Shown piece by piece: positions 13,489 to 20,561 of a stretch of DNA of 47,808 bases (the stretch's first letter is position 1; each line of letters starts with the position of its first letter). A program made the translations under genes and the position numbers. Source of the DNA: SCTD01 sp036675425 (GTDB lineage Bacteria > Actinomycetota > Actinomycetes > Mycobacteriales > SCTD01); assembly GCA_036675425.1 (NCBI GenBank), contig JAKFFB010000205.1:1-47808 (forward strand). The letters are read 5' to 3'. The notes under the pieces are model-generated. The model was not told the DNA's origin. It made no database searches and worked only from the letters and a program-made list of their open reading frames with translations.

Positions 13489-15138
13489 TTGGCGCGCACG
13501 ACGTCTGCGGCCGCCCTCGAGCGGACCGCCCGGGAGGCCTTCGGCTGGGAGCGGCTCCGGCCGGGCCAGCTCGAGGCGATGACCCCGGTGATGGCCGGGC
13601 GCGACACCCTCGTCGTCATGCCGACCGGGGCCGGCAAGAGCGCCGTCTACCAGGTGCCCGCGCTGCTGCTCGACGGCCCGACCGTCGTCGTCAGCCCGCT
13701 CATCTCGCTGCAGCGCGACCAGGTCGCGGGCCTGCTCGCCCGCAAGGGCGCCGGCACCGCCGTGCAGGTCAACAGCAGCCTGTCGGACAAGGACAGCGAC
13801 GCCGCCTTCGACGCCCTGCGCGCCGGGGAGGTGGAGTTCCTCTTCCTCGCCCCGGAGCAGCTGAGCAAGCCCGAGGTGCTGCAGGCCGTCGCCGATGCCA
13901 AGCCCTCGCTGCTCGTCGTCGACGAGGCGCACTGCATCTCCTCGTGGGGCCACGACTTCCGCCCCGACTACCTGCGCCTGCACACGGCGATCGAGGCGAT
14001 CGGCCGGCCGCGGGTGCTCGCCCTCACCGCGACCGCGTCGCCGCCGGTCCGCGAGGAGATCGTCAGCAGGCTGCGGCTGCGGGACCCGGCTCAGGTCGTC
14101 AGCGGCTTCGACCGGCCCAACCTCTCGCTCGAGGTGCAGTCCTTCCGCGACGACGACCAGCGCCGCGACGCGGTGGTGCTGCGCGCGATGGGCGAGGCCA
14201 AGCCCGGCCTCGTCTACACCGCGACCCGCAAGAGCGCGGAGCAGTACTCCGCTGCGCTCGGCGAGCTCGGCATCGACGCCGCGGCCTACCACGCAGGGAT
14301 GCGCGCGGCTGACCGCGAGGACGTGCACGACCGCTTCACCTCGGGGGACCTCGACGTGGTGGTCGCGACCACCGCCTTCGGGATGGGGATCGACAAGGCA
14401 GACGTGCGGTTCGTGCTGCACGCCGAGGTCGCCGACTCCCTCGACAGCTACTACCAGGAGGTCGGTCGGGCCGGCCGTGACGGCGAGCCCGCGGTCGCCG
14501 CGCTGTTCTACCGCCAGGAGGACCTGGGGCTGAGGAGGTTCTTCGCGAGCGGCGGCGTCGACGAGCTCGCGCTGCGCAAGGTCGTCACGCTGGTCAGCCA
14601 CGCCGACGGCGCCGTCGAGCCGACGCTGCTGGCGCAGGAGATGGACGTCCCGCCGACCCGGCTCGCCGGCCTCGTGAACCTGCTCGAGCAGGCCGGTGCG
14701 ATCGAGGTGCAGCCCGACGGCGCCATCGCGCTCGCCGACGACGCGCCGGACCCGCGGGCTGCCGCGGGCGCCGCGGCCGAGGTGGCCGAGGGTCACCGCA
14801 AGGTCGAGCAGTCGCGGGTCGAGATGATGCGCGCCTACGCCGAGACCACCGGCTGCCGGCGGCAGCTCCTGCTGGCGTACTTCGGCGAGACCCTCGACGA
14901 GCCGTGCGGCGGCTGCGACACCTGCGCCGCGGGCACCGCCCAGGAGGCCGCGGACTCGGGCTCCTCGCCGTACGCCCTGCAGTCCAAGGTCACGCACGCG
15001 ACGTGGGGCGACGGCACGGTCATGAGGTACGAAGGCGACCGCATCGTCGTGCTCTTCGACGACGTCGGCTACCGCACGCTGTCGCTCGAGGCGGTGGCCG
15101 CCCGGGGACTGCTGGAACCGCTGGAGGCAACCGCGTGA
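13489..15138 (+). CDS. recQ: RecQ-family ATP-dependent DNA helicase
   Basis: A 549-residue 3'-5' DNA helicase for recombination and fork repair. Motifs in order: Q-motif region FGWERLRPGQLEAM, MPTGAGKS (motif I), VVDEAHCISSWGHDFRPDY (motif II and the RecQ aromatic loop), ALTATASPPV (III), GFDRPNL, ATTAFGMGIDKADVR (V) and YYQEVGRAGRDG (VI). The RecQ zinc site CRRQLLLAYFGE...CGGCDTC follows. There is no HRDC; instead the last 50 residues (THATWGDGTVMRYEGDRIVV...) resemble the Tudor-like tail of UvrD/PcrA. TTG is the start, 2 bp after the small upstream gene. It is coupled to the next gene by a GTGA overlap. Confidence 0.93.
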   Translation: MARTTSAAALERTAREAFGWERLRPGQLEAMTPVMAGRDTLVVMPTGAGKSAVYQVPALLLDGPTVVVSPLISLQRDQVAGLLARKGAGTAVQVNSSLSDKDSDAAFDALRAGEVEFLFLAPEQLSKPEVLQAVADAKPSLLVVDEAHCISSWGHDFRPDYLRLHTAIEAIGRPRVLALTATASPPVREEIVSRLRLRDPAQVVSGFDRPNLSLEVQSFRDDDQRRDAVVLRAMGEAKPGLVYTATRKSAEQYSAALGELGIDAAAYHAGMRAADREDVHDRFTSGDLDVVVATTAFGMGIDKADVRFVLHAEVADSLDSYYQEVGRAGRDGEPAVAALFYRQEDLGLRRFFASGGVDELALRKVVTLVSHADGAVEPTLLAQEMDVPPTRLAGLVNLLEQAGAIEVQPDGAIALADDAPDPRAAAGAAAEVAEGHRKVEQSRVEMMRAYAETTGCRRQLLLAYFGETLDEPCGGCDTCAAGTAQEAADSGSSPYALQSKVTHATWGDGTVMRYEGDRIVVLFDDVGYRTLSLEAVAARGLLEPLEATA

Positions 15139-16091
15139 CGGATCGGCTGGAGGTCGACGCCGTCGTGGTCGGCGGCGGGCCCTCCGGCCTTGCGGCCGCG
15201 TCGTGGCTGGGCCGCTACCGGCGGTCGGTGGTGGTGCTGGACTCGCAGGAGTACCGCTCCGCCAAGGTCGAGCGCTCGCACGGCTACCTCGGCCGCGACC
15301 CGCAGAGGCCCCTGGAGCTGCTGGAGAAGGCGCGGGGCGAGGTGCTCGCCTACCCGACGGTCGAGATCCGGCAGCGCGCCGCCGGCGCCGTGGTCCGGCG
15401 CCACGACGGGCTCTTCGAGGTCGGCGACGACCTGCTCGCCCACCGTCTCGTCCTGGCCTGCGGCGTGAAGGACGCCTTCCCGGCCGTCGAGGGCTTCGAC
15501 GAGCACTACGGGGCGTCGGTCTTCCACTGCCCGTCGTGCGACGGCTACGAGGCGCGCGACCGGCACGTCATCGCCCTGGGCTGGGACCGGCACCTGGTCG
15601 GCTTCGCCGAGACGCTGAAGAACTGGGCGGCCTCGGTCACCGTGGTGACCAACGGGATCCGCTTCCAGGGCGACGACGAGTGCCGGGCCGAGCTCGCGGA
15701 GCACGACATCGAGCTGCTCGAGCGCGACGCCGTCCGCTTCCTCGGCGAGCGCGGCGACCTGACCGGGCTCGAGCTCGACGGCGGTCAGGTGCTGCCGGCG
15801 TCGATGGTGCTCTTCTCGCTCGCCCACCAGCCGCGGGTGGACCTGGCCGTGTCACTCGGCTGCGCGCTCGACGACGACGGCTACGTCGCCGTGAACGAGA
15901 AGGGGCTGACGTCGGTCGACGGGGTCTACGCCGCAGGCGATCTCACTCCCGGGCTGCAGCTCGTCTCGGTCGCGGCCGCCTCCGGTGTCGTGGCCGGGGT
16001 CGCCTGCGCGCACTCGTTCTTCGGCGAGAAGGGCGCGCCCACGTCGCCCGAGCCGGCGCCTGCCACCCAGGTCGTCCCCGACGAGGGCTGA
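15135..16091 (+). CDS. Thioredoxin-reductase-like flavoprotein with an altered NADPH site
   Basis: A 318-residue flavoprotein. The FAD-binding GGGPSG is at 13-18, the redox pair CPSC is at 132-135 followed by DGYE, and the second FAD motif is VYAAGDLTPG. The layout is that of low-molecular-weight thioredoxin reductases. Where NADPH-dependent members have GGGxSA, this protein has ALGWDRHLVGFAETL (about 146-160), so the nucleotide loop is missing. It could take electrons from ferredoxin or another flavin, or act as an oxidase on dithiol substrates; the partner is not visible. It starts at GTG overlapping the recQ stop. A strong terminator follows. Confidence 0.85.
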   Translation: MTDRLEVDAVVVGGGPSGLAAASWLGRYRRSVVVLDSQEYRSAKVERSHGYLGRDPQRPLELLEKARGEVLAYPTVEIRQRAAGAVVRRHDGLFEVGDDLLAHRLVLACGVKDAFPAVEGFDEHYGASVFHCPSCDGYEARDRHVIALGWDRHLVGFAETLKNWAASVTVVTNGIRFQGDDECRAELAEHDIELLERDAVRFLGERGDLTGLELDGGQVLPASMVLFSLAHQPRVDLAVSLGCALDDDGYVAVNEKGLTSVDGVYAAGDLTPGLQLVSVAAASGVVAGVACAHSFFGEKGAPTSPEPAPATQVVPDEG

Positions 16092-16101
16092 CGGACGGCG
16101 A

Positions 16102-16131
16102 ACGGCCCCCGCTCCGGAGAGCGGGGGCCGT
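16102..16131. terminator. Bidirectional hairpin terminator
   Basis: ACGGCCCCCGCTC (16102-16114) and GAGCGGGGGCCGT (16119-16131) make a perfect 13-bp stem with a CGGA tetraloop, between convergent genes. No T-run. Confidence 0.85.
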
Positions 16132-16145
16132 CGTACGTCCGATGC

Positions 16146-16793
16146 CTAGCGGTGCTCGGCGACCTTCTCCTGCACCAGCTCGGCGGCGTCCTTGGCCTTG
16201 GCCTTGGCGACCAGCGCGGCGCCACCGGCGGCCGTGCCGACCGTCGAGGGCAGGCCCTTGACGACGCCCGAGAGGACCTGGCCGGGGCGCTGCTGCTCCT
16301 CGTGCAGCGAGCTGCTGGCGAGCATCGCGCCGGTCAGGCCCGGGATCGCCCACTGCAGCGCGGAGAGCTGCTTCTGCGCCTTGGCGACCTCCGGCGGGGT
16401 GGTGGCCAGGGAGTCGGTGCCGCCCGCGACCGGGACGTCGCCGGCCTGCAGCATCTTCTTGCCGAGCACGCGGGCGTACGCCGTCGCGCCGAGGGCGCCG
16501 GCCGTCAGGGCGAGCTTGGTGTTGGTGTTGGCCAGGACGCCCTTCTGGGTCGCGACGCGGCCCTTGTTCGCCTTGAGCAGCTGCGCGCCGCCGACCAGGT
16601 GGGCGCCGATGGCGACCAGGTTGAACGGCGTCCAGCGGTTCCAGCCGGCATTGGCCACGCGGGCGCGCTGGCGGGGGTCGTCGACGTCAGCCGCAGCGCC
16701 GTTGACGCCGATCGCGCCCATGAGCGAGCCGCCGAACCAGGCGGCGAGACCGATGTCGTGCAGGGCGTGGGCGACGGTGTTGCGCTGAGCCAT
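16146..16793 (-). CDS. Conserved membrane protein of unknown function
   Basis: A 215-residue protein with several moderately hydrophobic segments (about 10-30, 60-75, 90-110, 145-165 and 180-197), rich in Gly and Ala, with basic and acidic residues at the C-terminus (AKAKAKDAAELVQEKVAEHR). I do not recognise the family, though HDIGLAAWFGGSLMGAIGVN and NRWTPFNLVAIGAHLVGG look conserved rather than random. The ATG has a good ribosome binding site, TGGAGGAA. A promoter of the stress-sigma type may lie about 50 bp upstream (16842-16868). That would fit a role in the stress response, but it is inference. Confidence 0.75.
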   Translation of the reverse strand: MAQRNTVAHALHDIGLAAWFGGSLMGAIGVNGAAADVDDPRQRARVANAGWNRWTPFNLVAIGAHLVGGAQLLKANKGRVATQKGVLANTNTKLALTAGALGATAYARVLGKKMLQAGDVPVAGGTDSLATTPPEVAKAQKQLSALQWAIPGLTGAMLASSSLHEEQQRPGQVLSGVVKGLPSTVGTAAGGAALVAKAKAKDAAELVQEKVAEHR

Positions 16794-16815
16794 GGGGTTC
16801 CTCCAGGAAGTCCGT

Positions 16816-16851
16816 GCGGGGGTGAGTGCGCTGCTGTTCGCCTACCCCCGC
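16816..16851. repeat. Inverted repeat in divergent promoter
   Basis: GCGGGGGT (16816-16823) and ACCCCCGC (16844-16851), 20 nt apart, lie between the membrane protein and the divergent tadA cluster; this could be an operator. Confidence 0.35.
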
Positions 16852-16868
16852 AGCGGTGCCGGTGAACC
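16842..16868 (-). promoter_or_regulatory. Possible stress-sigma (SigF/SigB-like) promoter
   Basis: GGTT (16868-16865) and GGGTAG (16847-16842) on the minus strand, 17 nt apart, resemble the GGTTT-N17-GGGTAT pattern of mycobacterial SigF. It would drive the membrane protein at 16793. Weak evidence. Confidence 0.3.
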
Positions 16869-16914
16869 CGTGCCGCCCTTCCACCCGGGCCGGACCTCTG
16901 CAAGAGTCGGGAGC

Positions 16915-17406
16915 ATGGCCGACAGCTCCGAGAGCGACGCGTACGCCGTCCTCGTCTTCCGACAGGAGGGGGAGTGGCAGCTGGGCGTGCTCCCGGACGC
17001 CGTCACCGACGACCTCGAGGCCCTCATCGCCGCCGTCCGCCAGCAGCCGGGGGAGAACGGCGCCTTCGCGCTCGTCGACGTCGCCGACGAGTTCTTCATC
17101 GTGGTCCGGGTGGTCATGGGACGGGTACGGCTGCTGCTGTCCGACGTCACCGCTGCCGTGGCCTGGGACCTCGCCGTGCAGGTGCTCGAGCACCTCGACC
17201 TCGAGGTGCCCGGCGACGACGACCTCGAGGACGTCTGGCCGGTGGGCGACCTCGGCATCTTCGACGACCTGGGGGTGGACGAGATGGAGATGGGGGCCAT
17301 CCTGTCCGACCTCGACGCCTACGCCGACGAGATGCTCTCGGCACTCGCCCGACGACTCGGGTTCTCCGAGTCGTTCGAGCGGGTAGTCGACGCTCTCGTG
17401 GACTAG
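16915..17406 (+). CDS. tRNA adenosine deaminase-associated protein (first copy)
   Basis: A 163-residue acidic soluble protein of the family found next to tadA in actinobacteria. Recognisable stretches are YAVLVFRQEGEWQLGVLPD, LVDVADEFFIVVRV, LLLSDVTAAVAWDLA, DVWPVGDLGIFDDLG and DEMLSALARRLGF. Biochemical role unknown; partnership with TadA is inferred from constant linkage. The ATG at 16915 has CGGGAG a few bases upstream. The second copy, which is only distantly similar, starts 39 bp after it, and tadA follows. Confidence 0.85.
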   Translation: MADSSESDAYAVLVFRQEGEWQLGVLPDAVTDDLEALIAAVRQQPGENGAFALVDVADEFFIVVRVVMGRVRLLLSDVTAAVAWDLAVQVLEHLDLEVPGDDDLEDVWPVGDLGIFDDLGVDEMEMGAILSDLDAYADEMLSALARRLGFSESFERVVDALVD

Positions 17407-17445
17407 CACAGCCTGACCACCGCCCCCTATCTCAGGAGCCTGCTC

Positions 17446-17949
17446 GTGTCGTACTTCGCCGCCGCCCTCGCCCGCACCGAGGGCGGGTGGACCGGGGTCG
17501 AGCTCGACCTGTCCGACGTGGAGGACCTCGACGAGCTGGCCGACGCCCTGCGCGACCTGACCGGTGACGGCCCGGGACCGGCCCTGCTGCTGCTCGAGGA
17601 GGACGACGAGCACCTGGCCGTCGTCCGGGTCGACGGCGGCGCCGGCAGCCTGTCCGAGCCGCGCGTGTTCCTCTCCGACCGGCGGGCCGTCCAGGCCAGC
17701 GAGGTCGCCCAGATGCTCTGGGAGGACGCCGAGGTCGAGGAGGAGGTCGAGGACGACGACGAGGACGAGGGCGTCCGTCCCATCGCCGAGCCGGTCGGCG
17801 ACACGGCTGTCCTCGCCGACCTCGGCACCCCGGCCGACGACCTGCTCGGGCTGTGCGCCGAGGAGGGCCTGCTGCCCGCGGACGTCCTCACCGCCGTCTG
17901 CGAGCGCGCCGGCTGCGACGAGGTTCTCGAGCGGCTGCGCGAGGGGTGA
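17446..17949 (+). CDS. tRNA adenosine deaminase-associated protein (second copy)
   Basis: A 167-residue acidic protein that starts YFAAALARTEGGWTGVELDL and has VEDLDELADALRDL, the typical opening of the tRNA-deaminase-associated family (TIGR03941). The middle has a highly acidic run (about 92-108, nearly all Glu/Asp), and the end, LGLCAEEGLLPADVLTAVCER, has two Cys. GTG start with AGGAG 9-13 nt upstream. The stop overlaps the tadA start in GTGA, so the two are translationally coupled, which strengthens the case for a TadA-linked role. Confidence 0.85.
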   Translation: MSYFAAALARTEGGWTGVELDLSDVEDLDELADALRDLTGDGPGPALLLLEEDDEHLAVVRVDGGAGSLSEPRVFLSDRRAVQASEVAQMLWEDAEVEEEVEDDDEDEGVRPIAEPVGDTAVLADLGTPADDLLGLCAEEGLLPADVLTAVCERAGCDEVLERLREG

Positions 17950-18413
17950 CCGCCGGGCCGTACGCCGCGGCCATGGGACTGGCCCTCGAGCAGGCGGCGC
18001 TGGCCGTCTCCCATGACGACGTCCCCGTCGGCGCCGTCGTCCTCGGGCCGGACGGCGAGGTCATCGGCGTCGGGCACAACGACCGGGAGGGCCGCGGCGA
18101 CCCGACGGCGCACGCCGAGGTGCTGGCGCTGCGGATGGCCGCTCAGGCGCTGGGGGAGTGGCGGCTGGCCGGCTGCACCCTCGTGGTGACCCTCGAGCCG
18201 TGCCCGATGTGCGCGGGGGCTGCCGTGCTGGCCCGGGTCGAGCGGGTGGTCTTCGGCGCCGACGACCCCAAGGCCGGCGCGGCCGGGTCGCTGCTCGACC
18301 TGCTCCGCGACCGGCGGCTCAACTGGCGCCCCGAGGTGGTGCGCGGTGTGCGCGCGGAGGAGTGCGCAGCCCTGCTGCTGGAGTTCTTCGAGGGCCACCG
18401 GCGGCTTCGCTAG
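17946..18413 (+). CDS. tadA: tRNA-specific adenosine deaminase
   Basis: A 155-residue zinc deaminase that converts A34 of tRNA-Arg(ACG) to inosine. The HAE motif in PTAHAEVLAL gives the zinc ligand and proton-shuttle Glu, and PCPMCAGA gives the two zinc cysteines; NDREGRGDPTAHAE is the TadA signature. Start at GTG 17946 in overlap with the previous stop; a Met ten residues in (MGLALEQAALA) is an alternative. The stop TAG is also the first half of the -10 for the tRNA-Ser gene downstream. Confidence 0.96.
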   Translation: MTAGPYAAAMGLALEQAALAVSHDDVPVGAVVLGPDGEVIGVGHNDREGRGDPTAHAEVLALRMAAQALGEWRLAGCTLVVTLEPCPMCAGAAVLARVERVVFGADDPKAGAAGSLLDLLRDRRLNWRPEVVRGVRAEECAALLLEFFEGHRRLR

Positions 18414-18416
18414 AGT
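18411..18416 (+). promoter_or_regulatory. -10 of tRNA-Ser(CGA)
   Basis: TAGAGT, 7 nt before the mature 5' end, so transcription would start at or next to it. Overlaps the tadA stop. Confidence 0.6.
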
Positions 18417-18423
18417 CTCCGCC

Positions 18424-18513
18424 GGTGGCGTGTCCGAGCGGCCGAAGGAGCACGCCTCGAAAGCGTGTGAGGGGGCAACTCCTCCGTGGGTTCAAATCCC
18501 ACCGCCACCGCCA
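18424..18513 (+). tRNA. tRNA-Ser (CGA)
   Basis: A class II tRNA of 90 nt. Acceptor GGTGGCG pairs with CGCCACC, the anticodon loop CTCGAAA gives CGA (18458-18460, reading UCG), a long variable arm follows, and the T-loop is TTCAAAT. Discriminator G18510 and an encoded CCA (18511-18513). The other two tRNA genes in the window do not encode CCA. Confidence 0.96.
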
Positions 18514-18527
18514 TACGTCAAACCCGC

Positions 18528-18598
18528 TGATCATCCGCAGGATCCCCGTCCTCAGCGCCCTCCGCGGTCGCTGTGGGCGGCGATGCTGCGGATGATCA
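18528..18598. repeat. 13-bp inverted repeat between tRNA-Ser and DUF445
   Basis: TGATCATCCGCAG (18528-18540) and CTGCGGATGATCA (18586-18598) are perfect inverted copies 45 nt apart. They may form the tRNA terminator, a pair of operator half-sites, or the ends of a small palindromic element. Confidence 0.5.
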
Positions 18599-18620
18599 AC
18601 GTGGGAGCCTGCCGAGCGCA

Positions 18621-18626
18621 TAGCGT
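18621..18626 (+). promoter_or_regulatory. Probable -10 of the DUF445 gene (leaderless)
   Basis: TAGCGT 6 nt before the ATG at 18633. Confidence 0.55.
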
Positions 18627-18632
18627 TCGCGC

Positions 18633-19895
18633 ATGACGCTGCTGCTCGGGGCGGAGGACCCGGTCCGGGTGCGGGACCTGCGCCGGATGAAGGCGTCCGC
18701 GACCGGGCTCCTCGCGGCAGCGGCGCTCGTCTACCTGCTCACGTACGCCCTGCCGGACACGACGCTGGTCGGGTTCGTCCGCGCCGCCGCCGAGGCGGGG
18801 ATGGTCGGCGGGCTGGCCGACTGGTTCGCGGTGACCGCGCTCTTCCGCCGGCCGCTGGGGCTGCCGATCCCGCACACCGCGCTGATCCCGCAGCGCAAGG
18901 CCCAGCTCGGCGCGCAGCTCGGCGACTTCGTCACCGACAACTTCCTCACCCCCGCCAACGTCGTGGAGCGGCTGCGCGACGCGCACCTGGTGCCGTCTCT
19001 CGCCGGGCAGCTCGCGACCCGTGACGTCGCGGAGCGGATCAGCCACGAGCTGGCGGTCGGCGCGGCTGCGGCGGTGGCCGCCCTCGACGAGGCCGACGTG
19101 ACCGCGCTCGCCCTCGACCTCGCCCGCCGCGACGCGGCCTCGCGGTCGTACGCCCCGCTCGCCGGGCGGCTGCTCGAGCAGGTGATCCGCGGCGGCGCGC
19201 ACAAGCCGCTGCTCGACGTCGCGCTGCCCTACCTGCGCAGCTCGCTGGTCGACAACCGGCCGCTGCTGCAGCGGCAGCTCAAGGACTTCGGCGACAAGTA
19301 CGGCCTGCTCGGCTGGCTGCTCGCCACCGACCGGCGCACCGGCAAGCTGCTCGACAAGACGACCGCTTTCATGGCGGAGATCGAGGCGGACCCGCAGCAC
19401 GAGCTCCGCGGCGTGCTCGACGACTGGCTGGCGAAGGTCGCCCGTGACCTGCAGACCGACCCCGCGCTCGCCCGTCGCGTCGACGCGATGGTGGCGCAGG
19501 TCCTCGCCGATCCGGCGACCGAGCAGTGGCTGGCCACCGTCGTCGGCGGGGTGCTCGACTCGCTGCGCACGCAGGTCGCGGACCCCGAGGGGGAGCTGAC
19601 GCGGCGGCTGGCCGGCTCGCTGCAGCGGCTCGCCGACCGGGTCCTCACCGACACCGAGCTGCAGGTGCGGCTCGAGTCGACGCTGGAGCGGGCGGTGCTG
19701 TTCGCGGTGCGGGAGTACGCCGCGGAGTTCACGGCGCTGGTCGCCCACGTCATCGACCGCTGGGACGGCGCGCAGGCGGCGCGGCGGATCGAGCTGCTGG
19801 CCGGGCGCGACCTGCAGTTCATCCGCATCAACGGCACCGTCGTCGGCGCGCTCGCCGGCGTGGTCATCCACGCCGTCGCCCTGGCCCTGGACTGA
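18633..19895 (+). CDS. DUF445 family membrane protein
   Basis: A 420-residue protein of the DUF445 (YjiN-like) family. An N-terminal helix (LLAAAALVYLLTYALPD) is followed by the family hallmark GMVGGLADWFAVTALFRRPLG and IPHTALIP, then a long helical region, and a final hydrophobic helix (VVGALAGVVIHAVALAL). It sits in the membrane; function is unknown. It starts at ATG 18633 with no ribosome site. The stop TGA abuts the stop of the convergent VOC gene, making a TGATCA palindrome. Confidence 0.9.
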   Translation: MTLLLGAEDPVRVRDLRRMKASATGLLAAAALVYLLTYALPDTTLVGFVRAAAEAGMVGGLADWFAVTALFRRPLGLPIPHTALIPQRKAQLGAQLGDFVTDNFLTPANVVERLRDAHLVPSLAGQLATRDVAERISHELAVGAAAAVAALDEADVTALALDLARRDAASRSYAPLAGRLLEQVIRGGAHKPLLDVALPYLRSSLVDNRPLLQRQLKDFGDKYGLLGWLLATDRRTGKLLDKTTAFMAEIEADPQHELRGVLDDWLAKVARDLQTDPALARRVDAMVAQVLADPATEQWLATVVGGVLDSLRTQVADPEGELTRRLAGSLQRLADRVLTDTELQVRLESTLERAVLFAVREYAAEFTALVAHVIDRWDGAQAARRIELLAGRDLQFIRINGTVVGALAGVVIHAVALALD

Positions 19896-20252
19896 TCAGT
19901 CGGCGACCAGGCAGAACAGGTTGCCCTCGGGGTCGGCCAGCACCGACCAGTGCTGGCCCTCCTGCTCGACGTCACGGACCACGGTCGCGCCGAGGGAGAC
20001 CGCCCGCTCCACCGCTGCCGGCAGCTCCTCCGCCGACGGCACGTGCAGGTCCAGGTGGATCGAGTTGCGCTCCGGCCGCGGCCCGTCGACCTTCTGCAGG
20101 ACCAGCCGCGGGGAGCCTGGTGAGGCGGGGGTCAGCCCCACGTACTGCTCCCAGCGACCCCGCACCTCGACGCCCAGCACGGCGCACCAGAACTCCGACA
20201 GGGCAGCCGGGTCCGCGCAGTCGATCGTGACCGCGTCCCAGCGCAGCTGCAT
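19896..20252 (-). CDS. VOC-family (glyoxalase-like) protein
   Basis: A 118-residue small protein with a single VOC module (ADPAALSEFWCAVLGVE...IHLDLHV...VLADPEGNLFCLV). Members bind a metal with His/Glu residues and act as glyoxalases, dioxygenases or drug-binding proteins; here His in IHLDLHV is a candidate ligand, and the protein probably dimerises. Substrate unknown. Its ATG overlaps the glsB stop by one base (TGATG), so it is translationally coupled to the stress membrane protein upstream. Confidence 0.85.
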   Translation of the reverse strand: MQLRWDAVTIDCADPAALSEFWCAVLGVEVRGRWEQYVGLTPASPGSPRLVLQKVDGPRPERNSIHLDLHVPSAEELPAAVERAVSLGATVVRDVEQEGQHWSVLADPEGNLFCLVAD

Positions 20253-20506
20253 CAGACGTTCTTCTTGGCCGTCATCCCCTCGGCGACGCCGATCAGCAGC
20301 ACAGCGGCCACGACCGCGAGGACGAAGCCGATCACGTTCAGCTCGAAGATGCCGCCGGTGCCGAAGAGCTGGGCGATGAGCCCGCCGATCACCGAGCCGA
20401 CGAGGCCGAGCGCGAGGGTCGCCAGCAGGCTGAGGTTCTGCTTGCCCGGCTTGATGAGGCGTGCCAGCGCGCCGATGACCAGCCCCGCCACGATGAACCC
20501 GATCAT
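20252..20506 (-). CDS. GlsB/YeaQ/YmgE stress-response membrane protein
   Basis: An 84-residue Gly-rich protein with three transmembrane helices, starting MIGFIVAGLVIGALARLIKPGKQ and followed by LALGLVGSVIGG, the pattern of transglycosylase-associated GlsB/YeaQ proteins. Related proteins are induced by general stress. An AAGGAGG ribosome binding site lies 6 nt before the ATG, one of the best in the window. The VOC gene follows with an overlapping start. Confidence 0.93.
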   Translation of the reverse strand: MIGFIVAGLVIGALARLIKPGKQNLSLLATLALGLVGSVIGGLIAQLFGTGGIFELNVIGFVLAVVAAVLLIGVAEGMTAKKNV

Positions 20507-20561
20507 GGTTCCTCCTTGCTGCGTGCGGCCGCTCTGGCCGGCCCCCACCCTCTACCCGCGG

